Positions 18,901 through 26,951 of a stretch of DNA of 64,000 nucleotides are shown here, piece after piece. The DNA comes from Runella slithyformis DSM 19594. Lineage in GTDB: Bacteria > Bacteroidota > Bacteroidia > Cytophagales > Spirosomataceae. Location of the stretch: assembly GCF_000218895.1 (NCBI RefSeq), contig NC_015703.1:4973001-5037000 (forward strand). The letters run 5' to 3'. The notes below the pieces were generated by a model, which did not search any database, was not told the DNA's origin, and saw only the letters and a list, made by a program, of their open reading frames with translations. Position numbers and translations under genes: made by a program. Numbering within the stretch: position 1 is the first letter of the stretch; every line of letters starts with the position of its first letter.

Positions 18901-19738
18901 GTTTTTCTTCCAGCACCACTTTGGTAAAGCGATTTTCTTCGGGGCGTGCTTTGCTATAGTCCAGGGCTTTGGGATTTTCACCGCCCATGACGTAGTTCAA
19001 ACCGGCCCAGATGTGATTCAGGAAAAGCGGCTCCGAAAAGGTTTCGTCGGTGTGGCCCATTGCGGTGTAAAAGGCTCTTCCGCCGTCAAACTCCTGGTAC
19101 CAGCTCATGGGGTGATTGTCGCCGTTTTTACCGCCCTGATAGGTTTTTTCGTCAATTTTTACCAATACATTAATGGCGGGGCTGATGTTTTTGAAGGCGT
19201 AAAACTCGTCGGTGCGTTCAAACTCATCGGGCATTCCTTTGGTAGCCCAGTGGTTTTTCATGGCTACGATGAATTTTCCTTTTTGCACGTTGTTGGGCAT
19301 GGGGTGATCCAAAAAATACGCTCCGGCCAAACGCCCGTACCACGGCCATTCATATTCGGTGTCGGTGGCGGCGTGAATGCCTAAATAGCCTCCGCCGGCT
19401 TGAATATAACGCTCAAAATCAGCTTGCTGTTGCTCGTTGAGAACATCGCCGGTGGTATTTAAAAAGACCACGGAGCGATAACGTTTGAGGTTTTCGGTGT
19501 TCAATAGGCCGGCATCTTCGGTCATGTCTACACTGAAGCCTTTTTCACTCGCCATTTTTTGAAAGGCTGCTTTGCCTGCCTCGATCGAAGTGTGTCGAAA
19601 ACCCGCCGTTTTGCTGAATACCAGCACTTTGCGTGCCGATGTCTGTCCAAAGACCAGCGTCATGCTCACTGCCAATATTGCCCAGCCAAGCAGAAGGAAG
19701 CAGGCCGATTTTCGGACGTTTAGGTTCATTTTTTTCAT
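15992..19738 (-). CDS. ThuA-like / glucose-sorbosone dehydrogenase / PKD / cytochrome c fusion protein
   Basis: A 1248-residue secreted protein with an N-terminal signal. A ThuA (trehalose-utilisation, glutamine amidotransferase-like) domain spans about 33-270. A six-bladed GSDH beta-propeller spans about 285-680 (GEDGVLGLSKDPNF, GSIAWDKAGNLYLSTGDN). A PKD domain is near 700-790. A cytochrome c domain follows with a CQACH haem site at about residue 886 and a Met in ETPMAGH. A beta-rich carbohydrate-binding-like module is C-terminal. The family in Bacteroidota is thought to oxidise sugars in the periplasm with PQQ-like cofactors, the haem passing electrons on. The neighbouring isomerase supports a carbohydrate role. 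Confidence 0.9.
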   Translation of the reverse strand: MKKMNLNVRKSACFLLLGWAILAVSMTLVFGQTSARKVLVFSKTAGFRHTSIEAGKAAFQKMASEKGFSVDMTEDAGLLNTENLKRYRSVVFLNTTGDVLNEQQQADFERYIQAGGGYLGIHAATDTEYEWPWYGRLAGAYFLDHPMPNNVQKGKFIVAMKNHWATKGMPDEFERTDEFYAFKNISPAINVLVKIDEKTYQGGKNGDNHPMSWYQEFDGGRAFYTAMGHTDETFSEPLFLNHIWAGLNYVMGGENPKALDYSKARPEENRFTKVVLEEKLDEPMELSVLGDGRILFIQRKGEVRLYNTKTKQLKTIAKLDVNTKYTSKEGKVSEGEDGVLGLSKDPNFAQNHWIYLYYSPAGGEPKNILTRYELRGDELVLNSKKVILEVATQREECCHTGGSIAWDKAGNLYLSTGDNTNPHGSNGFSPSDERPGRESWDAQKSSANTNDLRGKIIRIKPQPDGTYTIPEGNLFPKGTSQTRPEIYTMGHRNPFRISVDQKTGFVYWGEVGPDANKPADDRGPAGHDEVGQARKAGNFGWPHFVGDNKAYNKFDFATNTSGAKWDAAKPINTSPNNTGLKELPPAQKAFIWYPYGESPEFPMVGSGGRNAMAGPVFYSEDFKNAPRAFPKYYDGKILTYDWMRGWIMAVTMDKDGNYVSMDRFMPSYKFSNPMDMEFDANGDLYMLEYGSGWFTANDDARLIRIEYNGGNRKPVVQIAADKMGGSLPFKVNLSSKGTTDADGDALKYSWKITSKDGFSKVVTEANPSLTLAKAGVYKATLTVTDAKGATNTQALELTAGNEPPVLTFDLPKSNKTFFFANKSLEYEVKVNDKEDGSLANGKIKPEQVAVSIDYLAEGYDKIAIAQGHRSADASAGFATGKKLIAASDCQACHSIDKKSIGPMYRAIAQKYKGDAGAVERLAKKIISGGSGVWGETPMAGHPQLSAADAGDMVKYILSLSNEKANANSLPTAGVYTTKVPANDKGQGVYILRASYEDQGNNGLPSLSSEQTFTLRNAKMSPHGFDKYESVSKMSFGGNDLIIPGKSGSYALLNQADLTGIQRIELTVATPKAQLNAQGGNIEVRLDSPTGKVIGESGFIAATDQGGFGGNAVKINLTPTEGIHDIFLVFQNPKAEGSLMIVMGIEFKNGASDAANAREVEAAPKNDLSAYAGKYKMTGLPFEYIEVKVKDGKVIMDTGGQGGAINPTGTHDKFDADGKAMVYFIRDEAANVTKIKLEAMGMVFEGKKE

Positions 19739-19901
19739 GAATAATTGATTGATTTTAATAGGTTAACTTCGTATTGTGTAAAAAAAAGTAGTGATAATTT
19801 TGTTATTATCTCATTATGGGACAATAGTAATTACTTTTAAAATTCTTACCAAATTTTTCAGTAATTTTGCTCGGGCAACCGCTTATCAGTGTATGCCAAT
19901 T

Positions 19902-20621
19902 ATGAAGGACCTAAATGACTTTTTTTCGGTAAAAGACCGGTATATCCCTCAACTTTCAGTGGATTGTGTCATTTTTGGTTTCCATGATCAACAGCTCAAA
20001 GTATTATTACTGAAATTAAAAAACCTGGATGTCTGGGCGCTTCCGGGTGGTTATGTGGAACAAATTGAGGGAATTGACGAAGCGGCGCGACGTATTTTGG
20101 AGGAGCGAACCGGACTGACGGATATTTATTTGGAACAGTTTCGGGTATTTGGGGCAGCCCACCGACCGACCAAAGAATTTATTCAAAAAATCATGGAAGT
20201 TCATCGGCCGGAAGCGAAGAATGACCTTTGGGTGTTGCAACGATTCGTATCTATTGGCTATTATGCCTTGGTCGACTTTTCTAAAGTAACCCCTATGCCC
20301 GATTTCCTGTCGGAATCCTGCGAATGGTTTGAGGTGAAGCAATTGCCGAAACTGGCATTTGATCATAGTGAAATTACTCAAAAGGCTCTCGAAACGCTGC
20401 GATTAATGTTGGATTACAAATTGGTAGGTTTCAATTTATTGGCTGAGACCTTTACCATGATCGAACTGCAAAGTCTCTACGAAACGATTTTAGAAACCTC
20501 TTTTCGCCGCAATAATTTTCAGCGCAAAATGCTGAGTATGAATATTTTGGAAAGAGTGGAAAAGCTATATACCGGGGCCGCCAATAAAGCCCCTTATCTG
20601 TATCGTTTTAAGAGTAAGTAA
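19902..20621 (+). CDS. NUDIX-fold transcriptional regulator (NrtR/AraR-like) with winged helix
   Basis: The likely start is the ATG at 19902 (or 19893); 239 residues. Residues 10-150 are a NUDIX fold (QLSVDCVIFGFHDQQLKVLLLK), followed by a C-terminal winged-helix domain (about 165-235, LQSLYETILETSFRRNNFQRK). The Nudix box reads GGYVEQIEGIDEAARRILEE. Compared with the GX5EX7REUXEEXGU consensus, the catalytic Glu after Arg is Ile and a later Glu is Arg, so hydrolysis is probably lost. Known relatives (NrtR, AraR) sense ADP-ribose or sugars. It is divergent from the ThuA/GSDH gene, whose promoter it may control. Confidence 0.85.
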   Translation: MKDLNDFFSVKDRYIPQLSVDCVIFGFHDQQLKVLLLKLKNLDVWALPGGYVEQIEGIDEAARRILEERTGLTDIYLEQFRVFGAAHRPTKEFIQKIMEVHRPEAKNDLWVLQRFVSIGYYALVDFSKVTPMPDFLSESCEWFEVKQLPKLAFDHSEITQKALETLRLMLDYKLVGFNLLAETFTMIELQSLYETILETSFRRNNFQRKMLSMNILERVEKLYTGAANKAPYLYRFKSK

Positions 20622-20625
20622 GGCT

Positions 20626-20666
20626 GATTGTGAATGACGAGGTACGAATGACGAAGTACGAATGAC
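20626..20666. repeat. Three 14-base tandem repeats (GAnGTACGAATGAC)
   Basis: Units at 20626-20638, 20639-20652 and 20653-20666 share GAATGAC every 14 bases. The same unit recurs at 33940-33995. They lie in a spacer with no gene between the NUDIX regulator and the ABC transporter. Confidence 0.6.
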
Positions 20667-20788
20667 AAATCAGGACTTCATACTTCCTGTCTCTGACTTC
20701 TCACTTCTGTCTTTTAGCTTCTGTTTTCTTACTTCCAACTTCTGCCTTAGGGCAGGAACATAAATGCGGGAGTTGGTGTTTTTTTTTT

Positions 20789-22546
20789 ATGGATATACTC
20801 TACCGTTACCTTCGTCCTTATTGGAAGCTCATCTTCGTTGCCCTTTCGCTGGCGGCGGTCAATCAGATTTTCTCGCTCCTTGATCCTTATATTTACCGAC
20901 TGGTCATTGACCGGTACGCTACTGATTTTAAGCGTTTTACGGAAAGTGAGTACGTAGTGGGCGTTCTTAAATACGTGGGGATGGCGATCGGTGCTGCCAT
21001 GGTATCACGTATTGCCAAAAACTTTCAGGATTATTTTATCAGTGTTATTACACAACGGGTAGGAACCCAAATTTACACCGATGGGATCAAGCATTCGTTG
21101 GGCTTGCCGTATCAGGTGTTTGAAGATCAGCGCAGCGGACAGACCTTGGGGGTGCTGCAAAAAGTCAAGACCGACACCGAGCGCATGATCACGGCCGTGG
21201 TTAACGTGGTGTTTCAGTCCCTGATCGGCATTACGTTTGTGATCATTTATGCGTGGTCGATCTATTGGCCCATTGCACCTGTTTATTTTCTGACCATTCC
21301 CGTCATTGCCTGGTTGAGTTCGGTACTGAGCAAACGCATCAAAAAGATACAGACCAAAATCGTGGCCGAAACAACGGCGCTGGCGGGCAGCACCACCGAG
21401 TCTTTGCGCAATATCGAATTGGTTAAAAGCCTCGGTCTGACCGATCAGGAAATCAAACGTCTCAACGGAAATACCGAGAAAATATTAGGTTTGGAATTGC
21501 GTAAGGTAAAGTTTGTGAGGACGTTAGGCTTTGTGCAGGGTACAACCATTAATTTTCTGCGCAGCTGTATTGTAGCGTTGATGCTTTGGCTGATCTTCAA
21601 AGAAGTATTGAGCATCGGTCAATATTTCTCGTTGCTTCTGTATTCGTTCTTCATTTTCGGGCCCTTGCAGGAATTGGGAAATGTCATTCAGCTATACCGC
21701 GAAGCGGAGGTATCTCTCAATAACTTTCGGGATATTATGAGCCGACCTAAGGAGGCAAAGCCGGCGCAGCCCAAGGCTTTGTCGCGTATTGAAAAGGTAG
21801 ACTTTAAGGATGTACGCTTTAAACACCTGACGGCCGCGCGTCCGGCGCTGCAAAATGTCAATTTTGAAGTAAAAAAAGGAGAGACGATCGCGTTCGCCGG
21901 ACCTTCCGGCAGCGGCAAAACGACGCTTATCAAATTGCTGGTGGGCCTCTATGACCCCGAAGAAGGAAGCATTGCGTATAACGGCATCGACAGTCGGCAG
22001 ATCGACAAAGATGAGTTGCGCGAGCAGATCGGGTTTGTGGCGCAGGATGCACAGTTGTTTTCGGGGACCATTCGCGAGAATTTACTTTTTGTAAAACCCA
22101 CCGCCACCGATCCCGAATGTTTGGATGTACTGCAAAAAGCCGCCGCCTATTCGTTGCTCAACCGTGCCGACAACGGTTTGGATACGATCATCGGTGAAGG
22201 CGGCATGAAAGTATCGGGCGGAGAAAAGCAGCGCTTATCCATTGCCCGTGCGCTGTTGCGTAACCCCAATCTGCTGATCTTTGACGAAGCCACTTCGGCG
22301 CTTGACTCCCTGACCGAAGAAGAGATTACGAAAACCATTCGCGAAATTTCCGCAGGTGAGCAGCATATTACGGTACTGATCGCTCACCGACTGAGCACCA
22401 TCATGCACGCCGACCGAATTTTTGTGTTGGAGAAAGGTAAAATAGTTGAGTCAGGAAATCACGAGGATTTACTGACTCAAAAAGGACTGTATTACGCCAT
22501 GTGGCGTCAGCAGGTAGGAGAGAGCGAAGAGGTAGCCAACGCGTAA
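20789..22546 (+). CDS. ABC exporter, fused permease and ATPase
   Basis: A 585-residue half-transporter. Six membrane segments lie in residues 1-310 (ABC type 1 exporter domain), then a nucleotide-binding domain with Walker A GPSGSGKTT near residue 370, a Q-loop (VAQDAQLF), signature VSGGEKQR and Walker B LLIFDEATSALDS, and an H-loop in IAHRLST. It would act as a homodimer and export lipids, peptides or drugs; the substrate is unknown. The gene stands alone on this strand, with a lipoprotein gene starting convergently four bases after its stop. Confidence 0.93.
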   Translation: MDILYRYLRPYWKLIFVALSLAAVNQIFSLLDPYIYRLVIDRYATDFKRFTESEYVVGVLKYVGMAIGAAMVSRIAKNFQDYFISVITQRVGTQIYTDGIKHSLGLPYQVFEDQRSGQTLGVLQKVKTDTERMITAVVNVVFQSLIGITFVIIYAWSIYWPIAPVYFLTIPVIAWLSSVLSKRIKKIQTKIVAETTALAGSTTESLRNIELVKSLGLTDQEIKRLNGNTEKILGLELRKVKFVRTLGFVQGTTINFLRSCIVALMLWLIFKEVLSIGQYFSLLLYSFFIFGPLQELGNVIQLYREAEVSLNNFRDIMSRPKEAKPAQPKALSRIEKVDFKDVRFKHLTAARPALQNVNFEVKKGETIAFAGPSGSGKTTLIKLLVGLYDPEEGSIAYNGIDSRQIDKDELREQIGFVAQDAQLFSGTIRENLLFVKPTATDPECLDVLQKAAAYSLLNRADNGLDTIIGEGGMKVSGGEKQRLSIARALLRNPNLLIFDEATSALDSLTEEEITKTIREISAGEQHITVLIAHRLSTIMHADRIFVLEKGKIVESGNHEDLLTQKGLYYAMWRQQVGESEEVANA

Positions 22547-22549
22547 GGC

Positions 22550-22999
22550 TTAGTTTTTCTTGCCGGTAATGATCAGGGGACCTAGAGTAGGGTCATAAAC
22601 AGACAGAATTAATGTACCGTTGCTGTAGGTTCCAATTTTTGTCATACCGTTATAGGCTTCGATTTCGCCCGTGGTAGCCTTCTGTAAACCGACTTCACCG
22701 AGGTTGATCTTTTTTTCAGTTACTTTTCCGGTTTTATCCGTTTCGATAAAAATAAGTGTAGTTGATACTTTGTCGTCAGTTACTTTCGAAATTTCGACCT
22801 TGCCTGCTGTTTTATTGCCGGTTCCCGGTTCTGAAAAAGGATAGTCAACTCCCAAAGGGCCAAATAATATTTTGATAAGAGTATAAGAGCCCGAAACCTG
22901 CGCCCCTATGGATGGTTCTGGTTTATTCTTACTGCAGGAGACAATTGCCAAAGTCAAAAAAAGAGTTGTTAACTTAGATGATACATAAGTAAACTTCAT
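22550..22999 (-). CDS. Small lipoprotein, paralogue 1
   Basis: From the ATG at 22997-22999 the product has 149 residues with a lipobox signal (TLFLTLAIVSC), so it should be lipid-anchored in the envelope. The mature part is beta-rich (GQVSGSYTLIKI-type start, then alternating strands, ending in ITGKKN). It is clearly related to the lipoprotein at 23271-23726: both have PEPSxGxQxxGxYTL after the Cys, DDKVS in the middle and GPxxxxGKKN at the end. The function is unknown. The pair looks like a lipocalin/META-type small envelope sensor or binding fold, which is only a guess. Confidence 0.8.
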   Translation of the reverse strand: MKFTYVSSKLTTLFLTLAIVSCSKNKPEPSIGAQVSGSYTLIKILFGPLGVDYPFSEPGTGNKTAGKVEISKVTDDKVSTTLIFIETDKTGKVTEKKINLGEVGLQKATTGEIEAYNGMTKIGTYSNGTLILSVYDPTLGPLIITGKKN

Positions 23000-23270
23000 A
23001 AAGGAGTGGATTGATTTAAGCAATATACTATACGTGCTGATTCACTAAAAAAACTTTTAAAGTCACGCAATTATTGTGATTAGGTCGTTTGTTGGTATGA
23101 ATTTCTGACCAGTATATGATTTGGTAACGTTAATAGGAGATAAACAACGGCCGATTGTTCGTAAAAGATTGCCGAAAGAAGTTGAGTCAGAAAATAGCCC
23201 GGTTTCCTGACTCAATAAAGCATGTAATGCGCCCTATAACTTCAAAAGCAAATGAAGGCACTGGGTCGAC

Positions 23271-23726
23271 TTAGTTTTTCTTACCAATGAGCGTTATTGG
23301 GCCGAGGCTGGGGTGGACAAAATTTACAGTCAATAAACTATTGGCATATCCGCCTATTTTGGCAGTACCTACAAAAGCTTCAATTTCGCCCGAGGCGGCT
23401 TTCTTTAAAATAACTTCTCCTATGTCAAATTTTGTCTCTGTTATTTTTCCGTTCTGCTCTTTGTCTGATTGTGTAACGATAGCTGATACTTTGTCGTCGG
23501 CTATTTTTTTAACTTCTACTTTGCCGGAAAGCGTTATGCCATTTACAGGGTTCGTAAAAGGTACATCTGCTGTAAGACCACTGCTAAGTGCAAGTTTTGT
23601 AAGGGTGTACGTACCCGCTGCCTGATCGCCCATTGAAGGTTCCGGTTCGTCTTTTTTGCTGCAGGATATAATCACAAACGCCGATAAAATAACCAATAAA
23701 ACATAGGCAAAGAATGAATGTTTCAT
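23271..23726 (-). CDS. Small lipoprotein, paralogue 2
   Basis: A 151-residue lipoprotein with the signal/lipobox LLVILSAFVIISC followed by SKKDEPEPSMG. Its mature region aligns with the neighbour at 22550-22999 over its whole length, indicating tandem duplication and divergence. The order of conserved blocks is AGTYTLTKL, VEVKKIADDKVS, ASGEIEAFVGTAKIG and LGPITLIGKKN. The two genes are separated by about 270 bases in which I see no other gene. No function is recognised. Confidence 0.82.
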   Translation of the reverse strand: MKHSFFAYVLLVILSAFVIISCSKKDEPEPSMGDQAAGTYTLTKLALSSGLTADVPFTNPVNGITLSGKVEVKKIADDKVSAIVTQSDKEQNGKITETKFDIGEVILKKAASGEIEAFVGTAKIGGYANSLLTVNFVHPSLGPITLIGKKN

Positions 23727-23929
23727 AATGTGAGGATTGAATTAAGTTGGAGAAAAAGTTGAAAGGATATAGGACTGTCCGGTACAAAGGTAAAAAAACA
23801 GAAAAGATTAGGCCGAAACATAGGTAAAAATGGCGGTCCGGTTTTATTAAACGGTAAAGGTGTTGATTTTTTGAAGGGGTCTTTGTAGTATTGTAGAGCC
23901 GCTTCACCAATCAAAATCATCCCTAAACA

Positions 23930-25234
23930 ATGTTTAATCGACGTCAATTTATAGGGTCGCTCAGCACTGCTGCCGGTGCCATGACCCTGCCACCGTTTTT
24001 AGCTCCCGCTGAAGCCCAAACCTTTGAAACGCTCAACCGCCGGGTGGCGCATCTTTCTCCCTTGGAAGCGGCCCAAAACGAAGATTTCTGGGCATTTGTC
24101 AAGACCGAATATACGGTTTCTCCCAATTTATTGAACCTTAACAACGGGGGCGTGTGTCCGCAACCGCGCTCGGTACAGGATGCCCACATTCGGTTTTATC
24201 AATATTGCAACGAAGCCCCCAGCTACTATATGTGGCGGATTCTGGACCAGGGCCGGGAGTCGTTGCGGAGCAAATTGGCGGATCTGGCCGGCTGCTCGGC
24301 CGAGGAAGTAGCCATCAATCGCAATGCAACCGAAGGTTTGAATACGGTCATTTTCGGGTTGGACCTCAAGCCCGGCGATGAAGTGGTACTCACCAAACAG
24401 GATTACCCCAATATGATCAATGCCTGGAAACAGCGCGAAAAACGCGACGGCATCAAATTGGTGTGGATCAATCTTGACCTGCCGCAGGAAAAAGATGACT
24501 ATTTTGTAGAAAAATACATCAGTGCGTTTACCTCACGCACAAAGGTGGTACATATCACGCACATGATCAACTGGATCGGGCAGATCGTGCCCGTACGAAA
24601 AATCGCCGACGAAGCCCACAAACGGGGCATTGAAGTGATTGCAGACGGGGCCCACACTTTTGCGTTGCTGGATTTCAAGATACCCGATCTGGGCTGTGAT
24701 TATTATGCTACCAGCCTGCATAAGTGGCTGGGAGCCCCGTTTGGCAGCGGGTTGATGTACGTTAAAAAAGATAAGATATCGAAAGTGTGGGCGTTGCTGT
24801 CCAACAATGAACCCGACGGACCCGATATTCGGAAGTTTGAAAGTTTAGGTACGCGTTCGTTTGCTTCCGAAATGGCCATCGGCACGGCGGTGGATTTTCA
24901 ACTGTCGCTTGGAGCCGCCCGCAAACAGGCACGGGCGCATTACCTGCAGCGCTATTGGACCGACAAAGCCCGTCAGATTCCGGGCGTAAAAATTCATACT
25001 TCTCCCGATCCTAAATATGCCTGTGCCATTGCGCTGGTTTCGGTCGATGGCCTCAAAACCTCGGAGCTGGACGGGCAGTTGTACAACAAATTTAAAATAC
25101 ACACTACGGGTATCGAGTGGGAAAACATCAAAGGTGTGCGCGTAACCCCGCATGTGTACCATACGCCCAAAGACCTGGATCGGTTGGTAAACGGGTTGGA
25201 TGAAATTGCTTCGGCTTTGAGAAAGAAGAGTTAG
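23930..25234 (+). CDS. PLP-dependent class V aminotransferase-like protein with Tat-type signal
   Basis: The 434-residue protein starts NRRQFIGSLSTAAGAM, a twin-arginine-like signal, and is then a fold-type I PLP enzyme of the isopenicillin-N epimerase/cysteine desulfurase group. Visible are INRNATEGLNTVIFGL (phosphate/PLP pocket), VIADGAHTFALLDF with the PLP-Asp, and YYATSLHKWLGAPFGSG with the Schiff-base Lys near residue 265. Export of a PLP enzyme is known for this Bacteroidota subfamily. The substrate is unknown. A good terminator follows. Confidence 0.9.
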   Translation: MFNRRQFIGSLSTAAGAMTLPPFLAPAEAQTFETLNRRVAHLSPLEAAQNEDFWAFVKTEYTVSPNLLNLNNGGVCPQPRSVQDAHIRFYQYCNEAPSYYMWRILDQGRESLRSKLADLAGCSAEEVAINRNATEGLNTVIFGLDLKPGDEVVLTKQDYPNMINAWKQREKRDGIKLVWINLDLPQEKDDYFVEKYISAFTSRTKVVHITHMINWIGQIVPVRKIADEAHKRGIEVIADGAHTFALLDFKIPDLGCDYYATSLHKWLGAPFGSGLMYVKKDKISKVWALLSNNEPDGPDIRKFESLGTRSFASEMAIGTAVDFQLSLGAARKQARAHYLQRYWTDKARQIPGVKIHTSPDPKYACAIALVSVDGLKTSELDGQLYNKFKIHTTGIEWENIKGVRVTPHVYHTPKDLDRLVNGLDEIASALRKKS

Positions 25235-25258
25235 ACGAATAAGCAAGGACGTTTTTCA

Positions 25259-25295
25259 ATGCCTTTGCCGCTTTATGCGGTGAAGGCATTTTTTT
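25259..25295 (+). terminator. Intrinsic terminator after class V enzyme
   Basis: AATGCCTTTGCCGC and GCGGTGAAGGCATT form a stem with a short loop, followed by a T run to 25295, 25 bases after the stop codon. Confidence 0.8.
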
Positions 25296-25309
25296 AATGG
25301 GAGTTTGGG

Positions 25310-25366
25310 GCTATTGAGTTGTCAAGTTGCTGAATGAACAGCGTGAGTACAAGGCAACTCAATAGC
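25310..25366. repeat. 12-bp inverted repeat with 33-base loop
   Basis: GCTATTGAGTTG (25310-25321) and CAACTCAATAGC (25355-25366) are exact inverted copies located just 3' of the bTHX gene. It may be a weak terminator for that minus-strand gene. Confidence 0.45.
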
Positions 25367-25380
25367 GATTCGGCGAACGT

Positions 25381-25506
25381 TTAAGCAGCCTCTGCCTTTT
25401 CAGCTTTTTTTACCGCAACGGGCTTCTGCTTTTTGGAAGGACGCAGCACACCGTACGAACCACGCCAGATTTTGCCTTTTTTTGATTTTTTATCTCCTTT
25501 TCCCAT
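25381..25506 (-). CDS. Ribosomal protein bTHX (small subunit)
   Basis: A 41-codon gene from the ATG at 25504-25506 to TAA at 25381. The sequence [20 protein letters not shown] is the conserved core of bacterial THX, a tiny basic protein of the 30S head found in Thermus and Bacteroidota. A basic and alanine-rich tail follows. The longer frame in the same place is antisense-frame noise. A TATATTTG promoter box lies about 40 bases upstream. Confidence 0.9.
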   Translation of the reverse strand: MGKGDKKSKKGKIWRGSYGVLRPSKKQKPVAVKKAEKAEAA

Positions 25507-25816
25507 GATGAGTGATTGGTTATAAATAAAGAAAAAATGAACGGACAAATATAAAAATCATTCGTTTTTCCGTCAAGAGCCTGGGCAGGGGAGGGACGTT
25601 TCAATGATAGGAAATTTTCCGGGTCTATCCAACTTTCTTCCTGATCCCTAACGGCTGAAAACCTTTTTTCAACGTATAAGATTCCTCTTTCGACGCTTCC
25701 CTTTCTTTCGTTTTTTTCTTTCGTTTTCATGGCAAATCTTTACACAGTTCAGCGAACATTCTCCTGAACGACCAACCCCGTTTCTCAATCAATAAAGCGC
25801 CTGACACTGAAAATGT
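25507..25816. other. Intergenic spacer between bTHX and LemA
   Basis: About 310 bases. It holds the bTHX promoter at 25546-25576. I see no further gene, repeat or RNA. Confidence 0.5.
25546..25576 (-). promoter_or_regulatory. Promoter of bTHX
   Basis: On the minus strand, TTGAC (25572-25576) and TATATTTG (25546-25553) are 18 bases apart. They match the Bacteroidota -33 TTG and -7 TAnnTTTG elements and lie upstream of the bTHX ATG. Confidence 0.6.
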
Positions 25817-26344
25817 ATGAACATGTATTACAGCCTTTTACTGATCGCCTTCTGCCTCTCGGTATGGGGGATCGTTACCCTAAACGCGTTGATTCGTGCC
25901 CGAGCGTCGGTCGATGAATCCCGGAGTGAAATTGCGTTGCTGCTCAAGCGCCGCTTTGACCTGATTCCCGGTGCTGCCACTGTACTGAAGACACACATCA
26001 ACGACGAAGCCCTTGAAGGATTGCTTCAGGTCCGTAACGCGGCCGTCTATACTTCGCCCCTTGACATCGCCGCACAGGCTCAGGCAAGTGCAGCTATGTC
26101 AGACGCACTGCGGAAGGTTATGGACTTAGCGGTCCCTGATTCGGATGCACAAGAGAAAAATAATGTTAAGGAGTCACTGGCGGCATTGGAAAAAGTGGAA
26201 GTTAATTTGCAAACCGGTTGTAAGGTTTATAATAATGCAGTGGGGAAATATAATTTACTCTGTGAGTCATTTCCTTCAAATTTGATAGCACACTTGTTTC
26301 ATTTTACTAAAAAAAACCTTTTTACAGTGACATCGTTACAATAA
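25817..26344 (+). CDS. LemA-family protein
   Basis: A 175-residue protein with one N-terminal membrane helix (YYSLLLIAFCLSVWGIV), followed by the LemA helical bundle. The signature SEIALLLKRRFDLIPGAA is at about residues 36-53 and the C-terminal YNNAVGKYN...FPSNLIA motif is intact. LemA proteins are membrane-anchored with the bundle probably outside the cytoplasm, and their role is unclear. It is upstream of an ECF sigma gene on the same strand, separated by about 120 bases. Confidence 0.9.
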   Translation: MNMYYSLLLIAFCLSVWGIVTLNALIRARASVDESRSEIALLLKRRFDLIPGAATVLKTHINDEALEGLLQVRNAAVYTSPLDIAAQAQASAAMSDALRKVMDLAVPDSDAQEKNNVKESLAALEKVEVNLQTGCKVYNNAVGKYNLLCESFPSNLIAHLFHFTKKNLFTVTSLQ

Positions 26345-26462
26345 GTAAGTAATGGTAACTTCAATTTGGAGAAGCGGAGCAGTAATACACTGGGTGAATT
26401 GAATATTTTCTTACTTCTTCTGTAACAAATTCGATTTTCGGCGACTTATTGAAAAAAAGTAC

Positions 26463-26948
26463 ATGCAGGAAGCGGAATTTTTGGAAATTTTGCGTGCTAA
26501 CCAAGGTGTTTTGGTGAAAGTCTGTACTATGTATTGTGCCGATGCTGAAACACGCCGCGATTTGTATCAGGAAATTATCCTGCAATTGTGGCGTTCATTT
26601 CCCACGTATCGAAAAGAAGCAAAAATAAGCACTTGGCTGTATCAGGTAGCTCTCAATACGGCGATAACTGACTTTCGCCGCAGCCGCAAGCAAGGCGTGC
26701 GATTGGAACTGTCAGAGCAGTTAGGTCAAATTCCCGATACTTCTTCTGCCGTCGAATGGCAGGAAAATGTACAATGGCTTTATCGAGCCGTTGATACTCT
26801 GTCAGATGCTGAAAAAGCAATTGTTATGTTGTATTTAGAAGAGAAAAGCTATGACGAAATTGCCGAGATCGTGGGGATCACAACCGGCAATGTACGCGTG
26901 AGAATGCACCGAATTCAGGAAAAATTACGTAAACTCAAAACAGATTGA
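26463..26948 (+). CDS. ECF-type RNA polymerase sigma factor
   Basis: A 161-residue sigma-70 family protein. Region 2 spans about 10-80 (DLYQEIILQLWRSFPTYR, ISTWLYQVALNTAITDFRR). Region 4 spans about 100-155 (AEKAIVMLYLEEKSYDEIAEIVGI, then the recognition helix TTGNVRVRMHRIQEKLRK). It directs polymerase to a small regulon, probably including this operon. The membrane protein gene begins four bases after its stop, so the two are translationally coupled. Confidence 0.93.
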   Translation: MQEAEFLEILRANQGVLVKVCTMYCADAETRRDLYQEIILQLWRSFPTYRKEAKISTWLYQVALNTAITDFRRSRKQGVRLELSEQLGQIPDTSSAVEWQENVQWLYRAVDTLSDAEKAIVMLYLEEKSYDEIAEIVGITTGNVRVRMHRIQEKLRKLKTD

Positions 26949-26951
26949 GCG

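Noticed and set aside
25410-25730. Longer minus-strand frame over bTHX
   Set aside because: It is in another frame than the well-conserved bTHX peptide and has no family signal.
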